From: Pandoraea pulmonicola
GTDB taxonomy: Bacteria; Pseudomonadota; Gammaproteobacteria; Burkholderiales; Burkholderiaceae
Length of the DNA: 64,000 bases
Direction: 5' to 3'
Assembly (NCBI RefSeq): GCF_000815105.2
Contig: NZ_CP010310.2
Coordinates: 992,001 to 1,056,000, forward strand
Each line of letters opens with the position of its first letter. The first letter of the stretch is position 1. Made by a program: the position numbers and the translations under genes. Under the pieces are notes generated by a model that did not search any database, had not been told where the DNA came from, and worked only from the letters and a program-made list of their open reading frames with translations. Of the stretch, positions 16,988 through 26,683 are shown piece by piece.

Positions 16988-19059
16988 CCCGCTTGCTGAC
17001 GTGGTTGCGCATCGCCGCCGGGCGCCAGGACATCGTGCTGGCGTCGCTGTTGCTCGTGACGGTGCTGATGATCATCATCCCGATGCCGCCGTCGGTGATG
17101 GATCTGCTCATCGCGCTCAATCTCGGAGTGTCGCTGTTGTTGCTGATGGTCGCGCTCTATATCAACGAGCCGCTCGACTTCTCGGCGTTTCCTTCCGTTC
17201 TGCTGATGACCACGCTGTTCCGGCTCGGGCTCACCATCAGCACCAGCCGGTTGATTCTCCTGCGCGCCGACGCGGGCGATATCGTCTACACGTTCGGCGA
17301 CTTCGCGGCGGGCGGCAACATCGTCGTGGGCATGATCGTGTTTCTCATCATCACCGTCGTGAACTTCATCGTCATCACCAAAGGCTCCGAGCGCGTGGCG
17401 GAGGTCGGTGCGCGCTTCTCGCTCGACGGCATGCCGGGCAAGCAGATGAGCATCGACGGCGACCTGCGCGCGGGCACGATCGACGCGGCGGAGGCCAAGC
17501 GGTTGCGGCGCGTGGTGCAAAAGGAGAGCCAGTTCTACGGTGCGATGGACGGGGCGATGAAGTTCGTCAAGGGCGATGCGATCGCCGGGCTGGTCATCAT
17601 CGTGGTGAACCTGCTCGGCGGCATCGGCGTGGGGGTCTTCATGCGAGGCATGAGCGCGGGCGACGCCGCCGCGATCTACGCGATTCTCTCGATCGGCGAC
17701 GGTCTCGTGTCGCAGATCCCCGCGCTGCTTATCTCGGTGACCGCCGGCATCATCGTGACACGCGTGCCGGGCGAACAGCGTCGCAATCTGGCACGCGAAC
17801 TGTCCGATCAACTGGCCGCGCAGCCGCGCTCGCTCATGCTTGCCGCCGTCGTGCTGGTGCTCTTCGGGTTGATTCCCGGCTTTCCGATGCACTATTTCGT
17901 CCTGCTCGGCGCGCTGACGGGCGGCGCGGCATGGTGGGTCGTGCGGCTCACGCGCGACGGACGCGGGACCGACGATGCGGCGGAGGCGACGAGCGACAAG
18001 GCCAAGGCCGACGCGGGACGTCCGGGGGCGCAGCCGTTGCAGGCGCGCGTGAGCGAAGCACTCGCGCAGGCATCCGGTGGAGCCGCCGCGCTCTCGGCGT
18101 GCGTGGACGCGCTGCGCGACCGGAAGTTCGAGCAGTTCGGTGTGCCGATGCCGCAGGCGCAGGTCGTCATCGACAAGACGTTGATCGGCAACCGGTTGGA
18201 CATTGCGCTGTACCACGAGAGCGTGATGTCGATCGACGTCGCGCCGCTCGACACGCTGGCGCTTCACGATGCGGCACATCCCGTGCCGGCGTTGCGTGCG
18301 CTCGCGGCCGGAGCGCCGCGAGAGACGCCGCTCCCCTTTGGCGGACAGACCCTGTTCTGGCTCGACGGCGCGCAAACGGCCGAATGGCGCGAGGGCGGTG
18401 GGACGATCGTCGACGGCGCGGAGCGCGTCGCCCATTGCGTCTCGCTGGTCATCGACGCGCATGCCGCCGATTTTCTCGGCGTACAGGAGGCGCGTTTCCT
18501 GATGGACGCGATGGAGGATCGCTACGGCGAGCTCGTCAAGGAGCTCCAGCGGCAGCTTCCGATCAGCCGGACGGCGGAAGTGCTTCAGCGGCTGGTGGCG
18601 GAAGGCGTATCGATTCGGGACTTGCGACGCGTCTTCGAAGCGCTGATCGAATGGGCGCCCAAGGAGCGCGATCAGATCATGCTGACCGAGCACGTGCGCC
18701 TCAGCCTGCGTCGCCACATCACGCGGCGCTTTCGGCGGGGCATGGCGCACATCGCCGGATGGAACGTGGGGCGCGGCATCGAGGACACGGTGCGCGCGGC
18801 GGTGCGGCAGACGTCGTCGGGTTCGTATGCCGATCTCGATCCCGCGCAGACCGACGCCATCCTCGATGCCATCGATGCGGCGTGGCTCGCCCACGACGGC
18901 ACGCCCGCCGTGCTGTTCACCGCCATGGATGTGCGCCGCTTCCTGCGCAAGATGATCGAGCGCGAACGCGCCGATCTGCCGGTGCTGTCGTTTCAGGAGG
19001 TGGCCGACGAGCCGCATCTGCGCGTGCTCGGCACCATCGATCTGCAAGGCGCCCGCTGA
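16984..19059 (+). CDS. sctV: T3SS export gate protein SctV
   Basis: SctV (SsaV/InvA/FlhA family) forms the nonameric export gate. The 691-residue protein has eight predicted membrane helices in the first ~320 residues, with the family blocks [20 protein letters not shown] and the FHIPEP-type region around [27 protein letters not shown]. The large cytoplasmic ring domain follows (about 340-691). GTG 16984 overlaps the SsaM-like stop, and the TGA overlaps the sctN ATG (TGATG). Confidence 0.97.
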   Translation: MTRLLTWLRIAAGRQDIVLASLLLVTVLMIIIPMPPSVMDLLIALNLGVSLLLLMVALYINEPLDFSAFPSVLLMTTLFRLGLTISTSRLILLRADAGDIVYTFGDFAAGGNIVVGMIVFLIITVVNFIVITKGSERVAEVGARFSLDGMPGKQMSIDGDLRAGTIDAAEAKRLRRVVQKESQFYGAMDGAMKFVKGDAIAGLVIIVVNLLGGIGVGVFMRGMSAGDAAAIYAILSIGDGLVSQIPALLISVTAGIIVTRVPGEQRRNLARELSDQLAAQPRSLMLAAVVLVLFGLIPGFPMHYFVLLGALTGGAAWWVVRLTRDGRGTDDAAEATSDKAKADAGRPGAQPLQARVSEALAQASGGAAALSACVDALRDRKFEQFGVPMPQAQVVIDKTLIGNRLDIALYHESVMSIDVAPLDTLALHDAAHPVPALRALAAGAPRETPLPFGGQTLFWLDGAQTAEWREGGGTIVDGAERVAHCVSLVIDAHAADFLGVQEARFLMDAMEDRYGELVKELQRQLPISRTAEVLQRLVAEGVSIRDLRRVFEALIEWAPKERDQIMLTEHVRLSLRRHITRRFRRGMAHIAGWNVGRGIEDTVRAAVRQTSSGSYADLDPAQTDAILDAIDAAWLAHDGTPAVLFTAMDVRRFLRKMIERERADLPVLSFQEVADEPHLRVLGTIDLQGAR

Positions 19060-20441
19060 TGCGCAGTCTCGACGGAGCCCGCATCGCCCACGCGCTCGGT
19101 CGGGCACTGGACGCCCGACGGAGCGCATGCGAAGCCTGGCGGCGCGCGTCGGCGCAGCCCGCACGCTACGGACGCATCGACAAGATCACGCCGAACGCGA
19201 TGCGGGCGCGTCTGCCCGGTGCGGCGCTCGGCGAGCAGTGCCGCGTGATCTCGCCCGCGCTCGACGCCGAAGTCATCGCCGTGGAGGGCCGGCATGTATG
19301 GCTCGCACCGTACGCGGAGCCGAACGGCGTGGCCAGCGGCGCGCTGGTGTTGGCGCAGGGCACGTCCTCGCGAGTGGCCGTCGGCGCGCATCTGATCGGC
19401 GCCGTGCTCGACGGTCTCGGCAGGCCGCTTATGCCGGAAGTCTCGCGCGACGGTGGGAAGCATGGCGACGGCGCCGGTGCGCCGGAGGTCGAATGGCGCT
19501 CACTCGACGCGCCGCCGCCGCCGGCCATGGCGCGTGCGCTCGTCACCACGCCGCTGCCCATCGGCGTGCGCGCCATCGACGGCATGTTGACCTGCGGCAA
19601 GGGCCAGCGGCTCGGCATCTTCGCCGCGGCGGGCGGCGGCAAGAGCACCTTGCTCGCCATGATGTGCCAGGGCGCGCGGGCCGACGTGATCGTGCTCGCG
19701 CTGATCGGCGAGCGCGGTCGCGAGGTGCGGGAATTTCTCGAGCAGTCGCTCACTGCCGAGGCGAGGGCGCGCACCGTGTGTGTCGTTGCGACCTCGGATC
19801 GGCCCGCGCTGGAGCGCATGAAGGCCGCCTATACGGCGACGGCAATCGCGGAAGCGTTCCGCGACGAAGGCAAGGACGTGCTGCTGCTGATGGATTCGCT
19901 CACCCGCTTCGGTCGCGCCGTTCGCGATATCGGCATGGCGGCGGGGGAGCCGCTCGGGGCCACCAGCGGGCTGCCGCCCAGTTTCTACGCCCGGCTGCCC
20001 CGGCTGCTCGAGCGCGCGGGCACCGGTACCCTCGGCAGCATCACCGCGTTCTACACGGTGCTGGTCGAGGGCGACAACCTCGACGAGCCGCTGGCCGACG
20101 AGGTGCGTTCGATCGTCGACGGCCACATCGTCCTGTCGCGGCGTCTCGCGCAGGAGAACCACTACCCGGCCATCGATGTGTCGAAGAGTCTGTCGCGCGT
20201 GATGGCGCAGATCGCGGACCCCACACACGTCGAGTGCGCCGCGCGGGTCCGGCGCGCGTTGGCGCTCGCGGCCGACGTCGAACTGCTCGTGCGAGTGGGC
20301 GAGTATCAAACGGGGAACGACCTGGAGACGGACGATGCGCTCGCGCGCTCCGCGGACATCCGTGCGTTCCTGTGCCAGCCGCAATCCGAAGTGGCGCCCT
20401 TCGACGACACGCGTGAGTGGCTTGCGCAATTGACGGCATGA
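19059..20441 (+). CDS. sctN: T3SS ATPase SctN
   Basis: SctN (SsaN/InvC/FliI family) is the hexameric ATPase that strips chaperones and unfolds substrates. The 460-residue protein has Walker [10 protein letters not shown] (about residues 190-198), IGERGREV, Walker [15 protein letters not shown] (about 268), and the C-terminal chaperone-docking domain. The P-loop has GGGKST where SGVGKST is common, but the GK[ST] core is intact. The ATG shares bases with the sctV stop. Confidence 0.97.
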   Translation: MRSLDGARIAHALGRALDARRSACEAWRRASAQPARYGRIDKITPNAMRARLPGAALGEQCRVISPALDAEVIAVEGRHVWLAPYAEPNGVASGALVLAQGTSSRVAVGAHLIGAVLDGLGRPLMPEVSRDGGKHGDGAGAPEVEWRSLDAPPPPAMARALVTTPLPIGVRAIDGMLTCGKGQRLGIFAAAGGGKSTLLAMMCQGARADVIVLALIGERGREVREFLEQSLTAEARARTVCVVATSDRPALERMKAAYTATAIAEAFRDEGKDVLLLMDSLTRFGRAVRDIGMAAGEPLGATSGLPPSFYARLPRLLERAGTGTLGSITAFYTVLVEGDNLDEPLADEVRSIVDGHIVLSRRLAQENHYPAIDVSKSLSRVMAQIADPTHVECAARVRRALALAADVELLVRVGEYQTGNDLETDDALARSADIRAFLCQPQSEVAPFDDTREWLAQLTA

Positions 20442-20824
20442 GCGATCGCAACGGCGTTCTTGCCCTGGCCGCCCTGGCGGCGCGTCGTGAGGCCGGGCTG
20501 CGCGCCGCGCTGGCGCGACTGACGGTGGCAACGCGCGCCGCCGGCGACGCCCTTGCCTCGTGCAAGCGCGAGCATGAGCGGCAGCGGGCCGCCTGGCAGC
20601 GCGCGTTGGCATGCAACGGCGTCTACGCGAGGCGAGAGGTGGTGCAGGCGTCGCGCGCCGTGGAGCGCGAGCGCGCGGCGCTCGCGGATGCCCTGTCGCG
20701 TCAGCAGGCGGCGTACTCGCATTTGCAGCAAACCGAAGCCGAACTGCGTCGCCAGCGCGAACGGCTGCATGCCAACGCGCGCAAGCAGGAGAAATTGCGC
20801 GAGTTGCTCGCGCAATTGCGTTGA
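20438..20824 (+). CDS. sctO: T3SS central stalk protein SctO
   Basis: This 128-residue, highly charged Ala/Arg/Glu-rich coiled coil follows the ATPase gene, where SPI-2 has ssaO. SctO (YscO/EscO/FliJ-like) is the stalk between ATPase and SctV and recycles chaperones. The sequence is almost entirely helical heptads ([15 protein letters not shown]..., [14 protein letters not shown]). The identification is by position and coiled-coil nature, which is how this divergent family is usually found. It overlaps sctN by four bases. Confidence 0.8.
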   Translation: MSDRNGVLALAALAARREAGLRAALARLTVATRAAGDALASCKREHERQRAAWQRALACNGVYARREVVQASRAVERERAALADALSRQQAAYSHLQQTEAELRRQRERLHANARKQEKLRELLAQLR

Positions 20825-20891
20825 TGTCCCGTCGTCGGTCTGCACTGCCGGCGATGCCACAGCACCCTTTCGTCACCCTGAGGAGCACACG

Positions 20892-21338
20892 ATGAGTACC
20901 GTCCGACGCAGTGCTGTATCCGCCGATGCCTTCGCCGGCCTGTCCGGCGGCGCGGCGACGTCGCACCACGACGCCGGGGCGCGACGCTCGCGCCGTCACG
21001 ACGAGTCCGACGAGCGCAGGTTCACATTGACGGGTGACCGTGTGGTACGTGTGAGCGGGCCCATCGACGTCCTGCGATGGCTGCGCGTGTGGCACGCACG
21101 TCAGTCCGCCAACTGGGACGGAGCAAGCTCGTTGCGCGTCGCCGTGCACGGCGGTGCTCTCGACGGTCTGGTCGTCGAAGCCCGGCGCGGACGGCAGGGC
21201 ATCACCGTATCGTTGATCTGTATCCGGCTCGCGATGTACCGGCGGCTGCTCGCGCATCGCGGACAACTCTCGCGCGCCTTGACGTCGCGTCTCGGATTGC
21301 CGGTGACGATCGAGGTGGAGGCGCGGTATGTGCCGTGA
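20892..21338 (+). CDS. T3SS needle-length regulator SctP-like
   Basis: This 148-residue protein lies between sctO and sctQ, the position of ssaP. SctP proteins act as molecular ruler and substrate-specificity switch through a C-terminal T3S4 domain. Here the first ~45 residues are polar and disordered-looking, and the C-terminal ~90 form a compact domain (LRVAVHGGALDGLVVEARRGRQGITVSLIC). It is short, close to SsaP (about 124), and cannot be verified from sequence alone. GAGGAG precedes ATG 20892. Confidence 0.6.
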   Translation: MSTVRRSAVSADAFAGLSGGAATSHHDAGARRSRRHDESDERRFTLTGDRVVRVSGPIDVLRWLRVWHARQSANWDGASSLRVAVHGGALDGLVVEARRGRQGITVSLICIRLAMYRRLLAHRGQLSRALTSRLGLPVTIEVEARYVP

Positions 21339-22488
21339 ATCGCGCGCCGAGTCCGCCGAGTCCGCCGAATCCGCCGAACACGCTGAATCCACCGAACTCG
21401 CCGCGTCGGGTCCGTTGGACGATGTGCTGACCGGCGCGTCGGGCTGCGTGGCATTTGCGGCGCCGGGCATGGATGTGCGCGTCGGCTGGCTTCGCACGGG
21501 CGGCGACGGGCTCGTCGTGACCGCTCGCGTCGACGAGGGCGTCGTGGGGGCGGTGCGCTTCTGGTGCGACGCGCAACAGTGGCGCGATTGGCTTGCGCCA
21601 CTGTTGCCGGTGCCGCTGCAGGGCACACTGCCGCCCGAGTGGCAGACGCTCGCCACCTCGCTGACCCTTGCCGCCGACTTTGTCGACGACGACGTGCCCT
21701 TCGCCGACGCAACGGCCTCACCCGCCGCCTGGCCTTGCGCGACGAGCGTCGCGCCGGGCCACGTCGCGACGGCATGGCGCACGGGGATGGTGCTCGAGCG
21801 CGCGGGTCGTCGGTTGGCGTTGGCCTATCTCGACGGGGCGACGTCGTGGCTGCGTACGCGGTGTCTGGCGGCGCAGGAGAGCGATGCGCCGCTCGATCCG
21901 GCCGGTCTGCCGCAGCGTCGATGCGCGCTCGCGGCGGGATGGGCGACGCTGCCGAGCTCGCAATGCGATGCGTTGCGCGACGGCGATGCCGTGCTGCTCG
22001 ACGTCGCCGCGGAGATCGAAGACGGCGAGTCATGGGTGCTGGACGACGATTTCGCCATCGGCCTGCGCGATGCCGCGCCGTCGGGCCGCGGCGTGGTCTT
22101 CGACGGCGCCGATGGGAATACGCTCGATGCCGCCGCGTCCCGGCCTTCCATGACGCGGCTGACGGCCGTCATCGCCGAGCGGCCGTTTCCCGTCCCGCTG
22201 CTGATGGCATGGCGCGCCGGCCGCGTCGATGGCGTCTCACCTGCCTGCCGGGGCGGCGCGTTACCGGGGGCACAGGCGGCACACGTCGTGCTCTCGCGGG
22301 ATGGCGCACCGTGGACCACGGCCCGTCTGTTGCGCTTCGGCGATGGACGGCTGGCCGTGCGCATCGACGGCGGACTCGGCAACCACGGCGACCCGCCCTG
22401 CGAATTCCGCGGCAACCTCGCTACCGGCGGCAACTCGCACGTCGAGGCGGACGGCGACACCGACACAGGTACCGAAGCCGACGCCTGA
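21328..22488 (+). CDS. sctQ: T3SS C-ring/sorting platform protein SctQ
   Basis: SctQ (SsaQ/YscQ/SpaO) builds the cytoplasmic pods. The 386-residue chain ends in a SPOA-like domain (about 275-360) with RLLRFGDGRLAVRID, the typical closing strand pattern, and has a divergent N-terminal half. Residues 7-24 are encoded by an imperfect 9-bp tandem repeat (SAE units, 21348-21401). An in-frame ATG at 22150 (M275) lies just before the SPOA domain and could give the short C-terminal product known from other systems, but no good Shine-Dalgarno is seen. It overlaps the SctP-like gene by 11 bp. Confidence 0.88.
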   Translation: MCRESRAESAESAESAEHAESTELAASGPLDDVLTGASGCVAFAAPGMDVRVGWLRTGGDGLVVTARVDEGVVGAVRFWCDAQQWRDWLAPLLPVPLQGTLPPEWQTLATSLTLAADFVDDDVPFADATASPAAWPCATSVAPGHVATAWRTGMVLERAGRRLALAYLDGATSWLRTRCLAAQESDAPLDPAGLPQRRCALAAGWATLPSSQCDALRDGDAVLLDVAAEIEDGESWVLDDDFAIGLRDAAPSGRGVVFDGADGNTLDAAASRPSMTRLTAVIAERPFPVPLLMAWRAGRVDGVSPACRGGALPGAQAAHVVLSRDGAPWTTARLLRFGDGRLAVRIDGGLGNHGDPPCEFRGNLATGGNSHVEADGDTDTGTEADA

Positions 22489-22719
22489 GGCCATGCTTGT
22501 GCGCAAAGCACCGCCTTTCCGTCGATCTTCCCGTCGATCTCGGGTGGTCACCGGATGGGCGTGCATTCGGCGAATTCCTACCATCACTCGACGCTTGGGG
22601 CCTCGCGCAGCCGCACCGCCGGTGCGACATTTCCCCATTCCTTCGCAGGCCCCTCGCTTGTGCCTTCTTGTCGACGTCGTTCGCCGGCCAATTCGCCCAC
22701 GACGCTCATTGGAGTTCGC
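22489..22719 (+). other. 231-bp gap between sctQ and sctR
   Basis: The rest of this operon is tightly packed, but here 231 bp without a convincing ORF separate sctQ from sctR. The sctR frame stays open upstream, but its codons (MGVHSANSYHHS...) look non-coding. The gap may hold an internal promoter or a decayed gene. Confidence 0.4.
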
Positions 22720-23370
22720 ATGTCCCTGCTCGACCACCCGGTGCACCTTGTCGTTGTGCTCTCGCTGCTATCGATCATGCCGCTGCTGGTGGTGCTGGGC
22801 ACTGCATTCCTGAAGCTGGCCGTCGTGTTCGCGTTGCTGCGCAATGCGCTCGGCACGCAGCAGATTCCACCGAACATCGCCATCTACGGTCTTTCGCTCG
22901 TGCTCACCTGCTTCATCATGGCGCCCGTCGCCTTCGACATCGAGGCGAATCTCGGACGCCGCCCCGTTTCGATGTCCTCCCCCAGTTTCGTCGCCGATGC
23001 CGACGCCGCCGTGCTCGCGCCCTACCGCGCGTTCCTGCTGCGTCACACCGATGTGCGTCAGCGTGAGTTCTTCGCGGGCCTGGCCGGCGAGACGTGGCCC
23101 GAGGCCCACCGCGACCGCCTCGGCGCCGACTCCTTGCTCGTCCTGATGCCCGCGTTCGCCCTGAGCCAGTTGGCCGAGGCGTTCAAGATCGGCCTGCTGC
23201 TGTATCTGCCGTTCGTCGTGATCGATCTGGTGATCTCGAACATCCTGCTTGCGATGGGCATGATGATGGTCTCGCCGATGACGATCGCACTGCCGTTCAA
23301 GCTGTTGATCTTCGTGATGATGAACGGCTGGGAGCAATTGGTGCGGCAACTGATGCTCTCGTACGCATGA
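22720..23370 (+). CDS. sctR: T3SS export apparatus protein SctR
   Basis: SctR (SsaR/FliP family) is the main subunit of the export entry portal, with a SctR5-T1-S4 helical assembly. From ATG 22720 (MSLLDHPVHLVVVLS) the protein has 216 residues, almost exactly the SsaR length, with four membrane helices and the family blocks FLKLAVVFALLRNALGTQQIPPN, MPAFALSQLAEAFKIG and NILLAMGMMMVSPM. GGAG precedes the start by six bases. Confidence 0.97.
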   Translation: MSLLDHPVHLVVVLSLLSIMPLLVVLGTAFLKLAVVFALLRNALGTQQIPPNIAIYGLSLVLTCFIMAPVAFDIEANLGRRPVSMSSPSFVADADAAVLAPYRAFLLRHTDVRQREFFAGLAGETWPEAHRDRLGADSLLVLMPAFALSQLAEAFKIGLLLYLPFVVIDLVISNILLAMGMMMVSPMTIALPFKLLIFVMMNGWEQLVRQLMLSYA

Positions 23371-23389
23371 TGGCTTCGGGAGTGCGTCC

Positions 23390-23656
23390 ATGAGCGAAGC
23401 CATCGTCGTCAAGCTCACCAGCGAAATGCTCTGGCTCACGCTGCTGATGTCGCTGCCCACCGTCGTGGTGGCCGCCGCCGTCGGCGTGCTCGTCTCGCTC
23501 GTGCAGGCGCTCACGCAGGTGCAGGACCAGACGGTGCAGTTTCTCATCAAGCTCATCGCCGTATCCGTCACGCTGGCCGCGACCTACGCGTGGATGGGAC
23601 ACGTCCTGCTCAACTATGCGGGCGGCGCGTTCGAGCAGATCAGCCGGATGCGGTGA
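23390..23656 (+). CDS. sctS: T3SS export apparatus protein SctS
   Basis: SctS (SsaS/FliQ family) is the small two-helix hairpin subunit of the export portal. The 88-residue protein shows the conserved SLPTVVVAAAVGVLVSLVQALTQVQDQT segment and a second helix near 55-75. It follows sctR by 19 bp, and its stop overlaps the GTG start of sctT. Confidence 0.96.
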   Translation: MSEAIVVKLTSEMLWLTLLMSLPTVVVAAAVGVLVSLVQALTQVQDQTVQFLIKLIAVSVTLAATYAWMGHVLLNYAGGAFEQISRMR

Positions 23657-24504
23657 GCGACATGATTGACACCCTGTTCTCCGGCCTCGATCCCGCCGCC
23701 GACGCGCTGCGCTCTCCCATCTGGACCGACCTCCACGGCTGGCTGCTTGCCTGGGGCGTTGCGATGCTGCGGCCGCTGGGCGTCGCCATGCTGCTGCCGG
23801 TCTTCTCCGTGGGCATGCTGGGCGCGGGGCTGTTGCGCAATGCGCTGGTGCTTGCGCTGGCGCTGCCCGTGGTGCCGCTGGTCCACGCCGCGCCCGAGAT
23901 GCCTGCGCAATGGACCGCCTGGGCCGCGTTGATCCTGCGCGAACTGAGCCTCGGCGGGCTGCTCGGGTTCGCCGCCGCGCTGCCGTTCTGGGCGATGGAC
24001 ATGACGGGCTACGTGATCGACACGTTGCGTGGCGCGTCGATGGCGAGCGTGCTCAATCCGCTGATGGGCGCGCAGTCGTCGGTTTTCGGCATCGCCCTCA
24101 CGCAAATGCTCTGCGTGCTCTTCTTCATCACGCCGGCTGCGCATGTCCTGCTCGCGGCGCTGTATGACTCGTATGCCGCGCTGCCCGTCGGCGTGGCGTG
24201 GCATTGGAACGACGAGAGCGTGGCGTGGTTGCTTTCGCTGTGGCAGGCGATGCAGGTCATGTGTCTGGCGGTCGCCTTGCCGGCAATCGTCGTGATGGTG
24301 CTCGTTGATCTATCGATGGGGTTCATCAACCGCGCCGCACAGCAGCTCAACGTGTTCTTTCTCGCGATGCCGGTCAAGAGCGCCATGGCGCTGCTGGTGA
24401 CGGTCGCGAGCCTGCCGTTCGCCATCGGCGTGCCATTGGCCGGCTGGTACCGGCTGCCCGAGGTGTTCCGGGCGTGGCAGACGCTGGCGTTGCCGGCATC
24501 GTGA
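23653..24504 (+). CDS. sctT: T3SS export apparatus protein SctT
   Basis: SctT (SsaT/FliR family) is the single-copy portal subunit. It has about 283 residues with at least six hydrophobic segments. Conserved features include LRPLGVAMLLPVF and WAMDMTGYVIDTLRGASM. GTG 23653 overlaps the sctS stop (GTGA); ATG 23662, three codons later, is also possible. It is followed by sctU after 7 bp. Confidence 0.95.
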   Translation: MSDMIDTLFSGLDPAADALRSPIWTDLHGWLLAWGVAMLRPLGVAMLLPVFSVGMLGAGLLRNALVLALALPVVPLVHAAPEMPAQWTAWAALILRELSLGGLLGFAAALPFWAMDMTGYVIDTLRGASMASVLNPLMGAQSSVFGIALTQMLCVLFFITPAAHVLLAALYDSYAALPVGVAWHWNDESVAWLLSLWQAMQVMCLAVALPAIVVMVLVDLSMGFINRAAQQLNVFFLAMPVKSAMALLVTVASLPFAIGVPLAGWYRLPEVFRAWQTLALPAS

Positions 24505-24511
24505 GGCGGGC

Positions 24512-25669
24512 ATGAGTGAGAAAAGCCAGCCGCCCACGCCCAAGAAGATCGACGACGAGCGCAAGAAGGGACGCGTTGCGAAGAGTGCCGATCTGACGGT
24601 GTGCGTGCAGCTCGGCGTGGTGCTCGTGTGGCTGGTGTTCGAAGGCCCCGCGCTCCATGCGGCGCTCGAGGCGCTCATCGCACGCATGCTGCTCGTGCTG
24701 CGCGAGCCGGTCGACGACGCGGTGCGTGGCATGCTCGTCCCGTCGTTGCTGCTTTTCGTGCGCTTCGCCGGCGGGCTCGCGGTGCTGCTGATCGTCACGA
24801 CGTGGCTCATCGTGGTGCTGCAAATCGGTGCTCTCGTCGCTCCCGAGGTCCTTCGGCCGAAGTACGAGCGCATCGATCCCGTCGCCAAGGCGAAGCAGCT
24901 GTTTTCGATGCAGTCGCTGTTCGAATTCGGCAAGTCGCTCATGAAGGTGGCGGTGCTGGGCGTGGTGTTCTTCTATCTGATCCGGCAGTACACCCCGTCG
25001 CTCGCGGTGTTGCCGATGTGCGGACCGCCGTGCGGGCTGGCGCTGACGGTGCGTCTGCTGTTCTGGCTGATGTCGGCGCTTGTCGTGGCCTACGTGGTCT
25101 TCGGCGGGATCGACTTCGCATACCAGAAATACCAGCTGCGCAAGCAGTTGATGATGTCTCACGAGGAGATTAAGCGGGAGGTCAAGGAAGTCGAAGGCAA
25201 TCGTGAGATCAAGAACAAGCGTCGGGATATTCACCGGGAGACGATCGAGAGCGGCAGCTTGTCGGACAACGTCAAGCGTTCCACCGCGGTCGTGCGCAAC
25301 CCGACGCGTATCGCGGTGTGTCTGCGTTATGTCCCCGGCGAGACGGCGGTGCCGCTCGTGATCGAGAAGGGACGCAACGCGCGCGCACGGCGCATCGTCG
25401 AACTCGCCCAGCGCGAAGGCGTTCCGGTGGTCGAGCACATCCCTGTTGCCCGCCAGTTGATGGACCATGTCGAGATCGATGCGCCGATCCCGCCCGACCT
25501 GTTCGACGCCGTGGCCGCGATTCTGCGCCTCGCGCTCGATCTTCCGTACGAAGTGCACGGTGTCGCCGATGACGGCGCCCAGGAAGCCATGCATGATGTC
25601 TCGCGCGGTCGCGGCGACGGCGAAGCACCGCACCCGCCGAGGACGGACAAGCGCGGAGGTGCCGCATGA
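24512..25669 (+). CDS. sctU: T3SS export switch protein SctU
   Basis: SctU (SsaU/FlhB family) has four membrane helices (about 30-210) and a cytoplasmic domain that cuts itself between Asn and Pro of an NPTH motif to switch substrate specificity. The 385-residue protein opens MSEKSQPPTPKKIDDERKKG, the usual family start. The autocleavage motif reads NPTR rather than NPTH (about residue 262; codons AAC CCG ACG CGT near 25297-25308). The Asn-Pro scissile bond is kept. The stop overlaps the ATG of the transglycosylase gene. Confidence 0.96.
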   Translation: MSEKSQPPTPKKIDDERKKGRVAKSADLTVCVQLGVVLVWLVFEGPALHAALEALIARMLLVLREPVDDAVRGMLVPSLLLFVRFAGGLAVLLIVTTWLIVVLQIGALVAPEVLRPKYERIDPVAKAKQLFSMQSLFEFGKSLMKVAVLGVVFFYLIRQYTPSLAVLPMCGPPCGLALTVRLLFWLMSALVVAYVVFGGIDFAYQKYQLRKQLMMSHEEIKREVKEVEGNREIKNKRRDIHRETIESGSLSDNVKRSTAVVRNPTRIAVCLRYVPGETAVPLVIEKGRNARARRIVELAQREGVPVVEHIPVARQLMDHVEIDAPIPPDLFDAVAAILRLALDLPYEVHGVADDGAQEAMHDVSRGRGDGEAPHPPRTDKRGGAA

Positions 25670-26616
25670 GCGCATCGTTGCGACAGGCCGGTTTGTCCCT
25701 GACGTGGGCGCTTGCCCTCGGTGCTCAGTGGCTGTCGCTGCCCGCGATCGCGTCGACGCCGGGACTTCTGCCGAGCCATCCTCGCGTGGCCGACGCACAA
25801 CTGGTCGTGCCGGGGCTTCGTCCTCTTGCAAGACCGGGATTGACGAGCCAGGCGCCGGTCGCCGCCGACGCTGTTATCGAGTCTGATTTCGAGTCTGATC
25901 CGCGGGCGCCGCCGTTCGATGCGCTCGTCCAGCGCGCTGCGCGCACGGCGTCGCTGGAGGCGGCGCTGCTTCACGCCGTCATCGAAACCGAGTCGGGCTA
26001 CGACCCGCGGGCCGTATCCCCACGCGGCGCGATCGGCCTGATGCAAGTCCTGCCGCGCACGGGCGCGCGATTCGGTGTGCGCCGTCTCGAAGATCCGGCG
26101 GAGAACCTGCGCGCCGGCGCGGCATATCTGCAGTGGCTGCTTACCCGCTTCGATGGCGAACTGCCCCTGGCGCTCGCGGCCTACAATGCCGGCGAGGGGG
26201 CGGTGCTGCGCTACGGCCGTCGCATTCCTCCGTTCCCGGAAACGCAGAATTATGTGCGCAAGGTGATGGCCGGATATTCGCGCTTGCTCGAGACGAGCGC
26301 GTTGCCCGGCCGGGGACGTCGCGATGGTGCGACACGCTCGGAGCCGTCCCATAAGCGTGAGGTGTCAGGTGCGCCTGCCGTGGCGGGAGGCGTCGCGATG
26401 ACGTCGGCGTCTTTCGAACGAGGCTTGCCCGAGGCTCGCGGCGGCGTCGCGGTTCAGGAACGGCGTTCCGCCGCGCCTTCGACGCGCACGGTCGCGGACG
26501 CGGGCGTGGGTGACACCTGGCGTCTGCTGCGTGGGCTGGGGGAATTGATGACGCGCAGCCCGTCGGCGCAAACGGGCAGCCGCGATCGGCCCGCCGTCGT
26601 GATGCCGTCGCGTTAG
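25666..26616 (+). CDS. T3SS-associated lytic transglycosylase
   Basis: This 316-residue protein is a soluble lytic transglycosylase of the SLT/IagB type that opens peptidoglycan for assembly of the injectisome. It has a signal-like N-terminus (about 1-30), then the SLT domain at about 85-205 with catalytic Glu in VIETESGYDPRAVSPRGAIGL and the motifs GLMQVLP and ALAAYNAGEGAV. The last ~100 residues are low-complexity and unlike IagB (about 160 residues). It is the last gene of the T3SS operon, overlapping sctU by four bases. Confidence 0.9.
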   Translation: MSASLRQAGLSLTWALALGAQWLSLPAIASTPGLLPSHPRVADAQLVVPGLRPLARPGLTSQAPVAADAVIESDFESDPRAPPFDALVQRAARTASLEAALLHAVIETESGYDPRAVSPRGAIGLMQVLPRTGARFGVRRLEDPAENLRAGAAYLQWLLTRFDGELPLALAAYNAGEGAVLRYGRRIPPFPETQNYVRKVMAGYSRLLETSALPGRGRRDGATRSEPSHKREVSGAPAVAGGVAMTSASFERGLPEARGGVAVQERRSAAPSTRTVADAGVGDTWRLLRGLGELMTRSPSAQTGSRDRPAVVMPSR

Positions 26617-26683
26617 GGCGTTAAGGAGTCAGGGTGAGTGGGCGGCCGGGGCAGCCGCAAGACGCTCGCCCGGACGTCGGCCG

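Noticed and set aside
16777..19164. 795-codon minus-strand frame opposite sctV
   Set aside because: It is antisense to a clearly recognised gene and has shadow-like composition.
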